Origin: Candidatus Peribacteria bacterium RIFCSPLOWO2_12_FULL_55_15 | GTDB lineage: Bacteria; Patescibacteriota; Gracilibacteria; Peribacterales; Peribacteraceae | Assembly: GCA_001789045.1 (NCBI GenBank) | Contig: MFYG01000002.1 | Coordinates: 1-33,481, forward strand | DNA: 33,481 bases | Direction: 5' to 3' | Shown here: piece after piece, positions 14,061-22,186 of the stretch | Layout of the letters: each line of letters opens with the position of its first letter | Numbering within the stretch: the first letter of the stretch is position 1 | Made by a program: the position numbers and the translations under genes | The notes under the pieces: model-generated | Database searches by the model: none | The model's input: the letters and a program-made list of their open reading frames with translations, nothing else | Told to the model about the DNA's origin: nothing

Positions 14061-16691
14061 CTACACCTTCGCCGCCGCCTTCCGCGCCCGCACGGGCTTC
14101 TCCTCAGTAATCCCCTCCACCTCCTCCTCCCACTCCTCCCGCGCCGCTTCCTCCACGGCCTTTTCCGCCTCCTCGTCGCGGAGCACGACGCTCATGCTGG
14201 CCACTTTATCCCCACCATCGAGTCGCATGACAATGACACCTTGGGTCGCACGACCCTGGAGAGGAATATCTGAAAGACGCATCCGAATCGCCTGTCCCTG
14301 CTTACTGAGACAGAGAAGATCTCCATCCGCCCCCTCCTCAAGCACACATCCTCCAACAATATTCCCGGTTTTCGTCGTTAACTGTGCAGCTTTTACCCCT
14401 GTCCCTCCCCTCCACTGGAAACGGTACTCTTCCACAGAAGACATCTTTCCAAGACCGTTCTCCATAACCACGAGAAGTTTGCTCTTCTTCGCATCGCGCA
14501 CCGCCGCCGCTTCGACAACATGATCTCCCCCGGTCAACTTGATACCACGGACCCCAGCTGCCGCCCTCCCCATCGACCGCACATCGTCCTCTTTAAACCG
14601 AATCGCCTTCCCTTGCCGAGTGAGGAGGAGAATCTCGCTTGCCGAGTTCGTCGTCGCGACCCACTGGAGATCATCGCCCTCGGGAAGCTTCTGCGCAATG
14701 AGACCCGAACGACGGATATTATGGAATTCCTGCACATCTGTCCGCTTCACCGTCCCCTTGTGTGTAACCATGAAAAGGTATTTCGCATCTTTGAGATCTG
14801 CCCGCAGAATAGCCGTGACGCGTTCCCCGGGCTTGAGTTGCAAAATATTCACGATTGCCTGTCCACGCGCCACCCTCCCGGCCTGCGGTAACTCATAAAC
14901 CGGCAACTGGAAAACACGCCCCGTGTTTGTGAAGAAGAGGAGATCATCGTGATTCATCACATGTAGCAGGGAGAGCACTTCATCATCCTCCCGCATGTCC
15001 ACCCCCTTCACCCCCTTCCCTCCACGGTGCTGCGCACGGAACTGGAGGGGACTGAGGCGCTTCACGTACCCGCTGCGCGTGAGGGTGACAATCATTGGTG
15101 CATTCGGAATGGTGTCCTTCGCGCTGAATTCCCCCGCTGGGGCAACGACGACCTTCGTCCGGCGCACATCCCCATACGCTTCTCGTAGCGCCGCGAACTC
15201 CTTGCTGATCACCGCATCGATCTTCTTCGGATCCACGAGAATGGCCTCGCACTCGGCGATGAACTTCTTTTTTTCTTTGAGCTCGTCTTCCACTTTCTTC
15301 CGCTCGAGTCCCGCGAGCGTCTGGAGCCGCATGTCGAGAATGGCCGCCGCCTGAAGCTCCGAGAGCTTGAACGTCTTCATGAGGCGTTCCTTCGCAACGT
15401 CCTTCGTCTCGCTCTTCTTAATGAGGGCGACCACCTCATCGATATGATCGAGTGCGGTCGTCAGTCCTTCGAGAATGTGCGCGCGTTCCTTCGCGCGGTC
15501 GCGATCGAACGTCACGCGCCGCGTCACGACCGTCCGGCGATGACCGATGAAGACCTGCAGGAATTCGGCGAGATTCATGAGGTGCGGCTGGATGCCGTCC
15601 TTGAGCGCAATGCAGTTGTAGCCGAAGCTCGTCTGGAGATCGGTGGAGTGGAACAGCTGGTTTAAGACCTTCTGCGGGTAGGCGTCTCTCTTCAATTCCA
15701 CGATGACGCGGATGCCGTCGCGGTCCGACTCGTCGCGGATGTCGGAAATCCCCTGGATCACCTTATCCTGAACAAGCTGCGCCATCCGTTCAACGAGCGC
15801 AGATTTGTTCACCTGATAGGGAATTTCCGAAATACGAATGTGGAACCTCCCGGAGTCCATTTCTTCAATCTCCGCCTTCCCGCGGATGACGACGCTGCCG
15901 CGCCCCGTGAGGTAGGCCTGCGCAATGGCCTTCTTATCGTAGACGATCCCCCCCGTCGGAAAATCCGGCCCCTTCACGAACTGGAGGAGATCCTCCACAG
16001 ATGCTTCGGGATGTGCCAGCACATGCTCGGTCGCATCGAGGAGTTCCAAAAGATTATGCGGCGGGATATTCGTCGCCATGCCAACCGCGATGCCAACCGT
16101 GCCATTGAGGAGGAGGTTCGGTATCTTGCTCGGGAGCACAACTGGCTCCCGCCTGGATGCATCGTAGTTCGGCCGGAAATCGACCGTTTCCTTCTCAATA
16201 TCCTGGAGCAACTCCTCCGCCATCTTCGTCATGCGCGCCTCCGTGTACCGCATCGCAGCGGGACTGTCGCCGTCGACGCTCCCGAAGTTCCCCTGCCCGT
16301 CGACGAGGAGGTAGCGCATCGAGAAAACCTGCGCCATGCGGACGAGCGCCTCGTAGACCGGTGCATCGCCGTGGGGATGGTACTTCCCGAGAACCTCTCC
16401 AACGACCGCCGCGCACTTCCGGAACCTCGCAGTGGGACGCAGGCCCATCTCATGCATCGCATAGAGAATCCTCCGGTGGACGGGCTTCAACCCGTCGCGC
16501 GCATCGGGGAGCGCGCGGCTCACAATCACGCTCATCGCATAGTCGAGGTAGCTCTCTTCCATCTCCGCAACAATCGCCCGCGGCTTGATCCGCCCAAGCG
16601 TCGAAAGCGTTTCTCCGGGAGCGGAGAGTGGCGGCTGTAAAGACGCCTCCGGCTTCTCATCCGGCACCGGCGCTGTATCGTTTTTAGACAT
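14061..16691 (-). CDS. gyrA: DNA gyrase subunit A
   Basis: An 876-residue type II topoisomerase subunit that cuts and rejoins DNA. The catalytic tyrosine is Tyr149 in [10 protein letters not shown]. The quinolone region reads [10 protein letters not shown], so the positions equal to E. coli Ser83 and Asp87 are Ala110 and Glu114. The C-terminal beta-pinwheel contains a GyrA box, QHRGGKG, which marks gyrase rather than topoisomerase IV. The tail is acidic and then basic. ATG at 16691 is preferred over a TTG at 16715. A TATCAT box lies 14 bases upstream. It is the first gene of the gyrA-rpmE-hrcA-ATPase cluster; gyrB is not in the window. Confidence 0.97.
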   Translation of the reverse strand: MSKNDTAPVPDEKPEASLQPPLSAPGETLSTLGRIKPRAIVAEMEESYLDYAMSVIVSRALPDARDGLKPVHRRILYAMHEMGLRPTARFRKCAAVVGEVLGKYHPHGDAPVYEALVRMAQVFSMRYLLVDGQGNFGSVDGDSPAAMRYTEARMTKMAEELLQDIEKETVDFRPNYDASRREPVVLPSKIPNLLLNGTVGIAVGMATNIPPHNLLELLDATEHVLAHPEASVEDLLQFVKGPDFPTGGIVYDKKAIAQAYLTGRGSVVIRGKAEIEEMDSGRFHIRISEIPYQVNKSALVERMAQLVQDKVIQGISDIRDESDRDGIRVIVELKRDAYPQKVLNQLFHSTDLQTSFGYNCIALKDGIQPHLMNLAEFLQVFIGHRRTVVTRRVTFDRDRAKERAHILEGLTTALDHIDEVVALIKKSETKDVAKERLMKTFKLSELQAAAILDMRLQTLAGLERKKVEDELKEKKKFIAECEAILVDPKKIDAVISKEFAALREAYGDVRRTKVVVAPAGEFSAKDTIPNAPMIVTLTRSGYVKRLSPLQFRAQHRGGKGVKGVDMREDDEVLSLLHVMNHDDLLFFTNTGRVFQLPVYELPQAGRVARGQAIVNILQLKPGERVTAILRADLKDAKYLFMVTHKGTVKRTDVQEFHNIRRSGLIAQKLPEGDDLQWVATTNSASEILLLTRQGKAIRFKEDDVRSMGRAAAGVRGIKLTGGDHVVEAAAVRDAKKSKLLVVMENGLGKMSSVEEYRFQWRGGTGVKAAQLTTKTGNIVGGCVLEEGADGDLLCLSKQGQAIRMRLSDIPLQGRATQGVIVMRLDGGDKVASMSVVLRDEEAEKAVEEAAREEWEEEVEGITEEKPVRARKAAAKV

Positions 16692-16724
16692 AGGAAGACC
16701 AAAGAATGATAGCAATTTTCACCG

Positions 16725-16812
16725 AAGAAAAAAGGTCGGCTTTTTTTCCTCTCCCATTTGGAGAAGGTTATGGTGAGGGGCAGTGTTCCCTCTACCAGCG
16801 GGTAGAGGGAAT
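16725..16812. repeat. Degenerate REP-like palindromes upstream of gyrA
   Basis: An aaaaaag/cttttttt hairpin is followed by a decayed cctctcccatttggagaagg...ggtgagggg unit and by ttccctctacc-agcg-ggtagagggaa (16786-16812). These belong to the same family as the copies at 6446, 17688, 24681 and 26103. Confidence 0.6.
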
Positions 16813-16818
16813 TTGAAA

Positions 16819-16873
16819 GAGACCACCCTTACGGGTGGTCTCGGTGGGCAATCCTAGGACTGCCCGGTTTTTT
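16819..16873. terminator. Double hairpin terminator region
   Basis: gagaccaccc-ttac-gggtggtctc (16819-16842) is a perfect ten-pair stem. A second stem, gggca...tgccc around tcc-ta-gga (16846-16865), is followed on the plus strand by GGTTTTTT. For the minus-strand gene at 16892 the first stem met is the second one, then the perfect stem followed by TTTC. The T-run points to a plus-strand transcript, yet no plus-strand gene precedes it. Confidence 0.65.
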
Positions 16874-16891
16874 CCTTCGCGAGTGGCCGGC

Positions 16892-17494
16892 CTATTCGGC
16901 TACTTCGACATCCACCTCATCGAAGATGCCATTCTTGGCGTCCTTACGGATTTGCTCGAGCTCGCAATCATATGGGGGACAAATGTCCTCCTCCAAGACA
17001 TCCTGGACCATTGCCGCCATACGCTCCTCCGGAGACTCGCCGACCGCGTAGGGACTGGCCCCTTCCGGAGGAGCGATGTCATTGGCCATGAGCGGAATAC
17101 CGACATTAGCGCCATTGGTCTGCTTGACCACAACAATGGACATAGCTACCACCAGGGAACTATGGCGCCACCGCGGCTTCTCTATGAACAGCATGGGAAA
17201 CAACATCACAACATCTTGATCGGTAGCGACCCGACCACAAAGGAACGTTTTTGGCTTCCAATTCTCGTCGATGAGACATTGCTCCGATGAGAATGGAAAA
17301 CCATCATCCAGACAGATGTCCTGGTAAAGGATGTACTCCTGCTCGTAGACAGTCCCAATAGGCAGCTGCGCCTGGCGCTCGTGGGCTGGGACGGTCCCAA
17401 TCTGCTGATTGCGGACATCGAAGTACCCGACAAAACGGCGCTCGACAGCAGTGAGTTCAACATCCCGCTCATGTGGATTCCTCTGATAAGCCAT
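16892..17494 (-). CDS. Hypothetical protein, orphan with strong Shine-Dalgarno
   Basis: I do not recognise this 200-residue protein. It has no signal peptide. A hydrophobic central part (VVMLFPMLFI and SLVVAMSIVVV) sits in an otherwise soluble-looking protein with an acidic C-terminus, and there are four cysteines. Unlike its neighbours it has a strong Shine-Dalgarno (AGGAGGG, eight bases before ATG), a clear sigma-70 promoter about 100 bases upstream and its own terminator hairpins, and it stands alone. Its base composition is less GC-rich than the flanking genes. These traits fit a gene gained separately or one that is strongly and independently controlled. Confidence 0.75.
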   Translation of the reverse strand: MAYQRNPHERDVELTAVERRFVGYFDVRNQQIGTVPAHERQAQLPIGTVYEQEYILYQDICLDDGFPFSSEQCLIDENWKPKTFLCGRVATDQDVVMLFPMLFIEKPRWRHSSLVVAMSIVVVKQTNGANVGIPLMANDIAPPEGASPYAVGESPEERMAAMVQDVLEEDICPPYDCELEQIRKDAKNGIFDEVDVEVAE

Positions 17495-17594
17495 GTGCCA
17501 AACCCTCCTCTAGATATGCGAAGGAACGGATGCCCAGCCAACAACGGCTAGGGGCAACCAATGTCCATCCCTGACCGCAAGCTAGACTTTGGAT

Positions 17595-17622
17595 ACCATA
17601 CTTTACTTTTTGTAAAAGTCAA
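17595..17622 (-). promoter_or_regulatory. Promoter of the orphan gene, with palindromic operator
   Basis: On the minus strand: TTGACT (17622-17617), 16 bases, TATGGT (17600-17595). The spacer and -35 overlap a perfect palindrome, ACTTTT-TGT-AAAAGT (17605-17619), well placed for a repressor. Confidence 0.6.
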
Positions 17623-17687
17623 TGGGAAATGGAACTGGCCGCAAAAACACACGCACACAGAGACTGGTGAGAATATCTCGTAAAAAC

Positions 17688-17774
17688 ACCCTCTCCCTTC
17701 GAAGGGAGAGGGTAGGGTGAGGGTTGTATTCTTTCAAACCCTCTCCCTGGCCCTCCCCCTTGAAAGGGGGAGGG
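17688..17774. repeat. Two REP-like palindromes before rsmI
   Basis: The first is a perfect 26-base palindrome built on accctctcccttc (17688-17713), followed by tagggtgaggg. The second is ccctccccctt-gaa-agggggaggg (17751-17774). The asymmetric tail gggtgagggg marks the orientation and also occurs at 24681 and, inverted, at 26103. Confidence 0.75.
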
Positions 17775-17796
17775 AATTCCATCGCCATTCTCCCCT

Positions 17797-18600
17797 ATGC
17801 TCTCCATCGTAGCCACCCCAATCGGCAATCTCGGCGACATCACACTCCGAGCCATCGAAACACTAAAAACATGCGATGCCATCGTCTGCGAAGATACACG
17901 GGTCACAGGGAATCTCCTGAAGCAACTTGGACTCTCCAAGAAAGAACTCATCAGCTTCCACAGCCACACACACCTCCAAAAAATTGAGGGAATCCTCGAA
18001 CGACTCGCCAAGGGACAACATATAGCACTTGTCAGTGACGCCGGCACACCCGGCATTTCCGACCCAGGCTATGCCATTGTTTCACGAATAGCACAACCTC
18101 TCTGTGGAACCGGGTGGTGCGGAGCGCAGGCCGATACAGTGTGGAACGGGGCGATACGAAGCGCAGGCCGATGCGGTTCGGATTCATCGGACAAGCGAGT
18201 ATTGCCACGTTCCACAGAAACAAAATCTAACTTCCATATAACAACTATTCCAGGCCCCTCCGCCTTCCTCGCTGCCATCTCTGCCTCGGGTCTCCCCATC
18301 AACCAATTCCTCTACCTCGGATTCCTCCCGATAAAAAAAGGACGGCAAACCCTCCTCCGATCTCTGCCTATAGAAGAACGAACGATCGTCTTCTATGAAT
18401 CCGTCCATCGCATTGAGCGAACACTGAACGAACTTGCAGAGGCCTTCTCTGATCAGCCACACCGTAAGGTCGTCATCGCGCGAGAGCTCACCAAGCTATA
18501 CGAGGAAATCATCCGCGCAACCATCGCCGATCTCCCAAGCGTCGCAAGCGCGATCATGAAGAAAGGAGAATTTGTGGTCGTGGTCGGCCCATTACATTAG
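17797..18600 (+). CDS. rsmI: 16S rRNA (cytidine-2'-O)-methyltransferase with inserted segment
   Basis: RsmI methylates C1402 of 16S rRNA using S-adenosylmethionine. Motifs are MLSIVATPIGNLGDITLRAIETL, CDAIVCEDTRVTG, LVSDAGTPGISDPG and IPGPSAFLAAISASGLP. Between ISDPGYAIVSRIAQ and HITTIPGPSA there are about 45 residues (around 102-146, from PLCGTGWCGAQAD to STETKSNF) where the family has only a few. This stretch is encoded by a palindromic repeat with a second copy at 20525. The frame stays open through it. The enzyme may tolerate the extra loop or may be impaired. At 267 residues it lacks much of the usual C-terminal tail. ruvA follows after about 30 bases. Confidence 0.92.
   Translation: MLSIVATPIGNLGDITLRAIETLKTCDAIVCEDTRVTGNLLKQLGLSKKELISFHSHTHLQKIEGILERLAKGQHIALVSDAGTPGISDPGYAIVSRIAQPLCGTGWCGAQADTVWNGAIRSAGRCGSDSSDKRVLPRSTETKSNFHITTIPGPSAFLAAISASGLPINQFLYLGFLPIKKGRQTLLRSLPIEERTIVFYESVHRIERTLNELAEAFSDQPHRKVVIARELTKLYEEIIRATIADLPSVASAIMKKGEFVVVVGPLH
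18101..18218 (+). repeat. Palindromic element inside rsmI
   Basis: A full hairpin unit spans 18141-18215: GTGGAAC and GGCGATAC pair with GTATTGCC and GTTCCAC, with an inner CCGATG/CATCGG stem. A partial tandem copy precedes it (18103-18140), and TCTGTGGAAC (18101-18110) pairs with GTTCCACAGA (18209-18218). The inner part is the same as at 20546-20568, while the outer stems differ. Confidence 0.8.
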
Positions 18601-18618
18601 GAAGACAATACGGTGTGC

Positions 18619-18624
18619 TATCAT
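18619..18624 (+). promoter_or_regulatory. -10 box TATCAT of ruvA
   Basis: TATCAT lies nine bases before the ruvA ATG, with no Shine-Dalgarno, so a nearly leaderless transcript is likely. Confidence 0.45.
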
Positions 18625-18633
18625 CACCGCCAT

Positions 18634-19215
18634 ATGATCTCCAGCCTCCACGGCACAGTGAAAAAGCACTGCGGAGGAGAGGTCACCATGGACGTCCACA
18701 ACGTGGGGTACAGGGTAACGACCCCGGCAAACGTCTGGGAACGTTGCGAGGACAACGCCACGGTGCGGCTCTGGATTTCGACGTACGTGCGCGAGGACCG
18801 CCTCGCGCTCTTCGGTTTCCTGGAGGAGAACATGCGGACACTCTTCGAAAAACTCCTCGAGCGCCCCGGCGTCGGTCCGCGCCTGGCCCTCGAACTCTGC
18901 GGCTGCCCGGCACACCTCCTCGCACAAGCCATTGCAGGAGACACCGAGATCCTCCACATGGTGAAGGGTGTCGGAAAGAAGAGCGCGGAGAAACTGGCGA
19001 TCGAACTGAAATCCCTCGCAAGCAAACACCCTGAACTCTTCGTAAGCCCGAATGGAACAATAGAACAGTATCCATCAGCGGGAGAGGATGATACCGCCGC
19101 GGCACTGAAAGGACTCGGATACGATCACTCAACTATTCTCAGTGTCCTCACGAAGCTCCCCAAGAACCTTCGCACGCCGGAGGAACGCATCACCGCCGCC
19201 CTCCGCTCCCTCTAA
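18634..19215 (+). CDS. ruvA: Holliday junction DNA helicase subunit RuvA
   Basis: RuvA binds four-way junctions and loads the RuvB motor during recombination repair. The 193-residue protein starts MISSLHGTV with the OB-fold domain (about 1-62). Two helix-hairpin-helix motifs follow: LERPGVGPRLALEL (usually V.GVGPK.AL) and VKGVGKKSAEKLAIELK. The C-terminal RuvB-binding domain is AAALKGLGYDHSTILSVLTKL. ATG at 18634 fits the family start and the -10 box nine bases upstream; a GTG at 18613 is less likely. ruvB and ruvC are not adjacent. Confidence 0.95.
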   Translation: MISSLHGTVKKHCGGEVTMDVHNVGYRVTTPANVWERCEDNATVRLWISTYVREDRLALFGFLEENMRTLFEKLLERPGVGPRLALELCGCPAHLLAQAIAGDTEILHMVKGVGKKSAEKLAIELKSLASKHPELFVSPNGTIEQYPSAGEDDTAAALKGLGYDHSTILSVLTKLPKNLRTPEERITAALRSL

Positions 19216-19250
19216 CCCCCAGCCTTCCCAAGAAGCTACTTCCTCACCCT

Positions 19251-20516
19251 GTGCTCCACGTCGATATCTCCGCAGCTCTCGCCAAGCTCCTGACCCCGAC
19301 CTACGGGATCACCAATCAGGAATGCACTCAACTCCGCACCGCCGTACGACGCCACGTCGAAGAATGGCTGCAGGAACGTCAAAATGGTGAGCACGCATGG
19401 TCCATGGATCCATATGACCGCCCGCTCCGTGAGCGCGTGAAAGAGTGTGCAAAACGCATCAGCAGTGCGCACTGCCAGGACATTCTCTGGATCGGCATCG
19501 GCGGGTCGGCCCTCGGCCCGCGCGTCGTTGTCGACTCCTTTCACTCTCCAAAAACCCCACGCTTCCACATTCTGGATACCGCCGACCCTGCGGCCATCCA
19601 AAACGCCGTCCATGCCATCGACTGGACGAAGGTGTTCGTGGTGATCGCCAGCAAGTCCGGCAACACCCTGGAATCCATGAGCCTCTTCTTCTACCTCTGG
19701 GACGAACTGCGAAAGCACCGGAAAGGAAAAGCCAAAGAACATGTGCTCGCCATCACGGACCCTGCCGAGGGCGCGCTGCGCCGCTTCTGCATCGCGCAGG
19801 GCATACCCATGCTCCCCATTCCCACGGACGTGGGTGGACGCTTCTCGGTCTTCACCCCCATCGGCCTTCTTCCCATGAGCCTCTGCGGAGGAAACATCGA
19901 TTCTTTTCTCCGGGGGGCCAAAGAAATGGATACGCTCTGCCAGCAAACCTCCCTGGAAGAAAACCCGGCGGCGCTGCTGGCCGTCGTCCAATTCCTCCTC
20001 GACACGAAGAAAAGAAAACACCTCCGCATCGTCATGCCGTACGGCAGCCGCCTCCGCCACATGGCCGCGTGGGATCAGCAACTCATCGCCGAGAGTCTGG
20101 GAAAAGGCCAAAGCCCCATCCCGCTCGCCGCGAATGGCCCCCGGGACCAGCACTCCCTCCTCCAGCAGTGGCTCGCAGGCCCCCGGGGCTTCTGGCATCT
20201 CTTCATCCGGGAACTCGAGAAACCTCGCGTCACAATCCCCACCACGGTGGAATCCACCTTCGCCTTCATTGCCGGGAAGACGTTCGGCGACGTTCTCGAC
20301 GCCTGCGAAGAGGGCACCGCCCACGCGCTCACGAAGAAAAAACACCCCAACGTCACGCTCTCCCTGAGCCGCCTGGATGAAGCCCACCTCGGACAGCTCT
20401 TCTTCCTCTTCATGGTGGAAACGGTCTTCCTGGGAAAACTGTACCGGATCGATCCCTACGGACAGCCCGCCGTCGAGCAGGGAAAAAAGATCACCAGGGA
20501 AATACTATCAAACTGA
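19251..20516 (+). CDS. pgi: Glucose-6-phosphate isomerase
   Basis: Pgi interconverts glucose-6-phosphate and fructose-6-phosphate. The 421-residue protein has the sugar-isomerase motifs GIGGSALGPRV, VIASKSGNTLES, DVGGRFSVFTPIGLLP, GPRDQHSLLQQW and, at the end, QPAVEQGKKI. The length matches the compact (about 420-450) bacterial form. It starts with GTG, 35 bases after ruvA, without an obvious Shine-Dalgarno. The family supports glycolysis and, in CPR cells, often links to an incomplete central carbon pathway; that wider context cannot be seen here. Confidence 0.96.
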   Translation: MLHVDISAALAKLLTPTYGITNQECTQLRTAVRRHVEEWLQERQNGEHAWSMDPYDRPLRERVKECAKRISSAHCQDILWIGIGGSALGPRVVVDSFHSPKTPRFHILDTADPAAIQNAVHAIDWTKVFVVIASKSGNTLESMSLFFYLWDELRKHRKGKAKEHVLAITDPAEGALRRFCIAQGIPMLPIPTDVGGRFSVFTPIGLLPMSLCGGNIDSFLRGAKEMDTLCQQTSLEENPAALLAVVQFLLDTKKRKHLRIVMPYGSRLRHMAAWDQQLIAESLGKGQSPIPLAANGPRDQHSLLQQWLAGPRGFWHLFIRELEKPRVTIPTTVESTFAFIAGKTFGDVLDACEEGTAHALTKKKHPNVTLSLSRLDEAHLGQLFFLFMVETVFLGKLYRIDPYGQPAVEQGKKITREILSN

Positions 20517-20524
20517 GAAGTGTA

Positions 20525-20588
20525 GCCAGACAGTGCGAACGCAGACCGATGCGGTTCGGATTCATCGGACAAGTGAGCGCTGTCTGGC
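20525..20588 (+). repeat. Palindromic element between pgi and trxA
   Basis: A 64-base hairpin: GCCAGACAGTGC pairs with GCGCTGTCTGGC (one T-G pair), enclosing CCGATG/CATCGG and the loop cggttcggatt. The central 31 bases are nearly identical to those of the element inside rsmI. The outer stem has a different sequence but pairs just as well. Confidence 0.8.
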
Positions 20589-20634
20589 GAAACGTTGGCA
20601 TGTATACTCCACCTGTTCCGTCCCCCTCTCTCCC

Positions 20635-20955
20635 ATGGTCACTCCACTCCTCGATACAGACTTCGATAAAGAAGTCCTTAAGTCTCAAATTCCCGTCCTC
20701 GTCGATTTCTGGGCTCCGTGGTGCGGCCCGTGCAAATCCATGCTCCACATCATGGAGGAACTGAGTACAGCATACGATGGCAAAGCGAAAATCATAAAGA
20801 TGAATGTCGATGACAACACGGAAACGCCGGCAAAGTTCAATGTGATGAGCATCCCTACATTCATCCTTTTTAAAGATGGCAAGGCTGTCTCGACTTTCAT
20901 CGGCGTGCGATCGCTGGAGGACATAAAGAAAGAGATCGACGCCGTCATGGAATGA
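20635..20955 (+). CDS. trxA: Thioredoxin
   Basis: A 106-residue cytoplasmic thioredoxin that reduces protein disulfides. The active site is WAPWCGPCK (Cys30, Cys33), the cis-proline loop is MSIPTFILFKDGK, and the buried aspartate lies in VDFWAPW. There is no signal peptide. ATG at 20635 fits the family; the open frame extends upstream through the palindromic element but has no homology there. A TATACT box at 20603-20608 is the likely -10, giving a short leader. Its stop overlaps the next start as ATGA. Thioredoxin is the usual cytoplasmic electron donor for CcdA/DsbD proteins such as the one at 24777. Confidence 0.96.
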   Translation: MVTPLLDTDFDKEVLKSQIPVLVDFWAPWCGPCKSMLHIMEELSTAYDGKAKIIKMNVDDNTETPAKFNVMSIPTFILFKDGKAVSTFIGVRSLEDIKKEIDAVME

Positions 20956-21296
20956 GAATGCTCCAGCTCATCGTCGGCTTCTCCCTGCCCGCGCTCCTCT
21001 CCGCCCAGGAATACGTGGAATTCGACGCGGCTTCCCCGCGCACGGGCATGCGCTACGCCCTCTCCATCATCGGCATCATCGCATCGTTCTTCCTGATAAA
21101 GTACCGGGAGCGGGTAGGGGAAATCACCGGGGAAGCCGAGTGGATGAAGAAGGTCGGCGGCGTCTACAATGTCATCGTCATCGTCGCCATCTTCATCTTC
21201 TTCTGGTCGCTCGCGACCATCACCGGTACGACCAACATCTTCCTGAAACCCCTCACCTTCCTCCTCCCCGGCAGCCGCAACCAAAACGCGTTCTAA
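20952..21296 (+). CDS. Small membrane protein of unknown function
   Basis: A 114-residue protein of no recognised family. An N-terminal hydrophobic stretch ends in LLSAQEYVEF and looks like a signal peptide or membrane segment (about 3-18). Two more hydrophobic stretches lie at about 36-50 (ALSIIGIIASFFLI) and 70-92 (VYNVIVIVAIFIFFWSLATI), separated by a charged loop. The pattern resembles the small pilin-like or holin-like membrane proteins found near type IV systems, but this is only a resemblance. Its start overlaps the trxA stop (ATGA), so the two are made together. Confidence 0.75.
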   Translation: MRMLQLIVGFSLPALLSAQEYVEFDAASPRTGMRYALSIIGIIASFFLIKYRERVGEITGEAEWMKKVGGVYNVIVIVAIFIFFWSLATITGTTNIFLKPLTFLLPGSRNQNAF

Positions 21297-21303
21297 ATCA
21301 GTC

Positions 21304-21340
21304 TTGCACTAAAAACACACTCATGGTACACTGGTGTTAC
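21304..21340 (+). promoter_or_regulatory. Promoter and operator of the toxin-antitoxin pair
   Basis: TTGCAC (21304-21309), 17 bases, TACACT (21327-21332). The -10 region overlaps the imperfect palindrome GTACAC-TGG-TGTTAC (21326-21340), a fitting operator for autoregulation by the antitoxin complex. Confidence 0.55.
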
Positions 21341-21358
21341 ACTTTTCTTTCTCGCATC

Positions 21359-21595
21359 ATGCCCACTTCCAAGCAACGTCTCAACCTCACACTCCCCAAA
21401 CATCTTGCAGTCTTTTTGAAGAAAATATCGCTACGGGACGATGTCCCCCAGGCAACGAAGGCTGTGCAACTCTTGGAACGCGCGTTGGAATGGGAAGAAG
21501 GTGAGTTCAAACAGAGTTTCATCGACGAAATGAAGCGCCGAACGAAGCAGGACAAACTGATCTCCGCGAAGAGAGTCCTGAAGGATCTATGGTGA
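21359..21595 (+). CDS. Antitoxin, RelB/RHH-like
   Basis: A 78-residue protein. The N-terminus (MPTSKQRLNLTLPKHLAVFLKKISLRDDVP) has the strand-helix pattern of ribbon-helix-helix antitoxins, followed by a long charged helix typical of the toxin-binding tail (ALEWEEGEFKQSFIDEMKRR). It overlaps the toxin gene by seven bases (ATGGTGA), as type II modules do. It should neutralise the toxin and repress the shared promoter. The family is inferred from shape and from its partner rather than from a strict motif. Confidence 0.8.
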   Translation: MPTSKQRLNLTLPKHLAVFLKKISLRDDVPQATKAVQLLERALEWEEGEFKQSFIDEMKRRTKQDKLISAKRVLKDLW

Positions 21596-21849
21596 AGATG
21601 GCCTTCCGCTCCTCTGCTAAGCGCGATCTTGCCAGAATTGCGCGCCCTCTTCGGCGAACGATCCTCGCTGCATGCCGTGATGTATTTGACGATTGGGCCA
21701 TCGGCAAACCGTTGAGAGGCCCGCTTTCCGGTTATCGCATGCATCGAGCCGGCGTCTATCGCATTCTCTACGCGGTTCGTGAAAGTGCCTCCATCGAGAT
21801 CGTCGCAATCGGGCACAGGAAAGATATATACGAACGGGTGACGAAATAG
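21589..21849 (+). CDS. RelE/ParE-family toxin
   Basis: An 86-residue protein of the RelE/ParE superfamily: FRSSAKRDLARI near the start, then PLRGPLSGYRMHRAGVYRILYAV and IEIVAIGHRKDIYERV, the standard end of RelE-type mRNA interferases. The basic and aromatic residues expected in the active site (Arg of YRMHR, Arg of YRILY, His of GHRKDIY) are present. It could cut ribosome-bound mRNA or, if ParE-like, poison gyrase; the GHRKDIY ending favours RelE. It ends 21 bases before the left boundary of element 2, so it is next to the element rather than inside it. Confidence 0.88.
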   Translation: MVKMAFRSSAKRDLARIARPLRRTILAACRDVFDDWAIGKPLRGPLSGYRMHRAGVYRILYAVRESASIEIVAIGHRKDIYERVTK

Positions 21850-21869
21850 ATGAGCCCTTCGATTGAGAA

Positions 21870-22052
21870 TGGTGGTGTCTGGGCGACAAAATTATAACCG
21901 ATTTCCGCGAACATTGGCGCGGCGGCTGATTTTGCTTCGCACCCCCCACAGCCGCCGCGCCGCCGAAACGCTGCTGCCGTTTCCGTGACGATTTGTAACT
22001 GCTCTTTTGCTGCGTACTCTTCGAGTTCACGAAGTTGCGCGGCGATAGACAT
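21870..22052. repeat. Left-end repeat, copy B
   Basis: It begins with TGGTGG and continues as in copies A and C. A perfect thirteen-pair stem follows (ggcgcggcggctg/cagccgccgcgcc with a 20-base loop), then ccgtttccgt. The rest, read on the minus strand from 22052, matches recombinase codons 21-42 (SIAAQLRELEEYAAKEQLQIV). This is the longest of the inverted 5' fragments. The first 70 bases encode the alternative recombinase C-terminus. Confidence 0.78.
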
Positions 22053-22186
22053 TCTTTGTTCTTATTGCGGCGAGGGAATATCGCGGCAGTTCGTGAGGCA
22101 GCTCAATGTAAGCAGGATCTCACACCCCACCCAGAACCGCCGAGAAACCCTTTTCAGGCATCGAAGAATCTGCCCCCTTACGTCGC

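Larger units (their letters stand above)
17495..17796. other. Intergenic region: promoter, palindromic operator, REP pair
   Basis: No gene is seen in these 302 bases. They hold the leader and promoter of the minus-strand orphan gene and, next to rsmI, two palindromes of the REP-like family. The rsmI start has neither a Shine-Dalgarno nor a clear -10 box. Confidence 0.7.
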
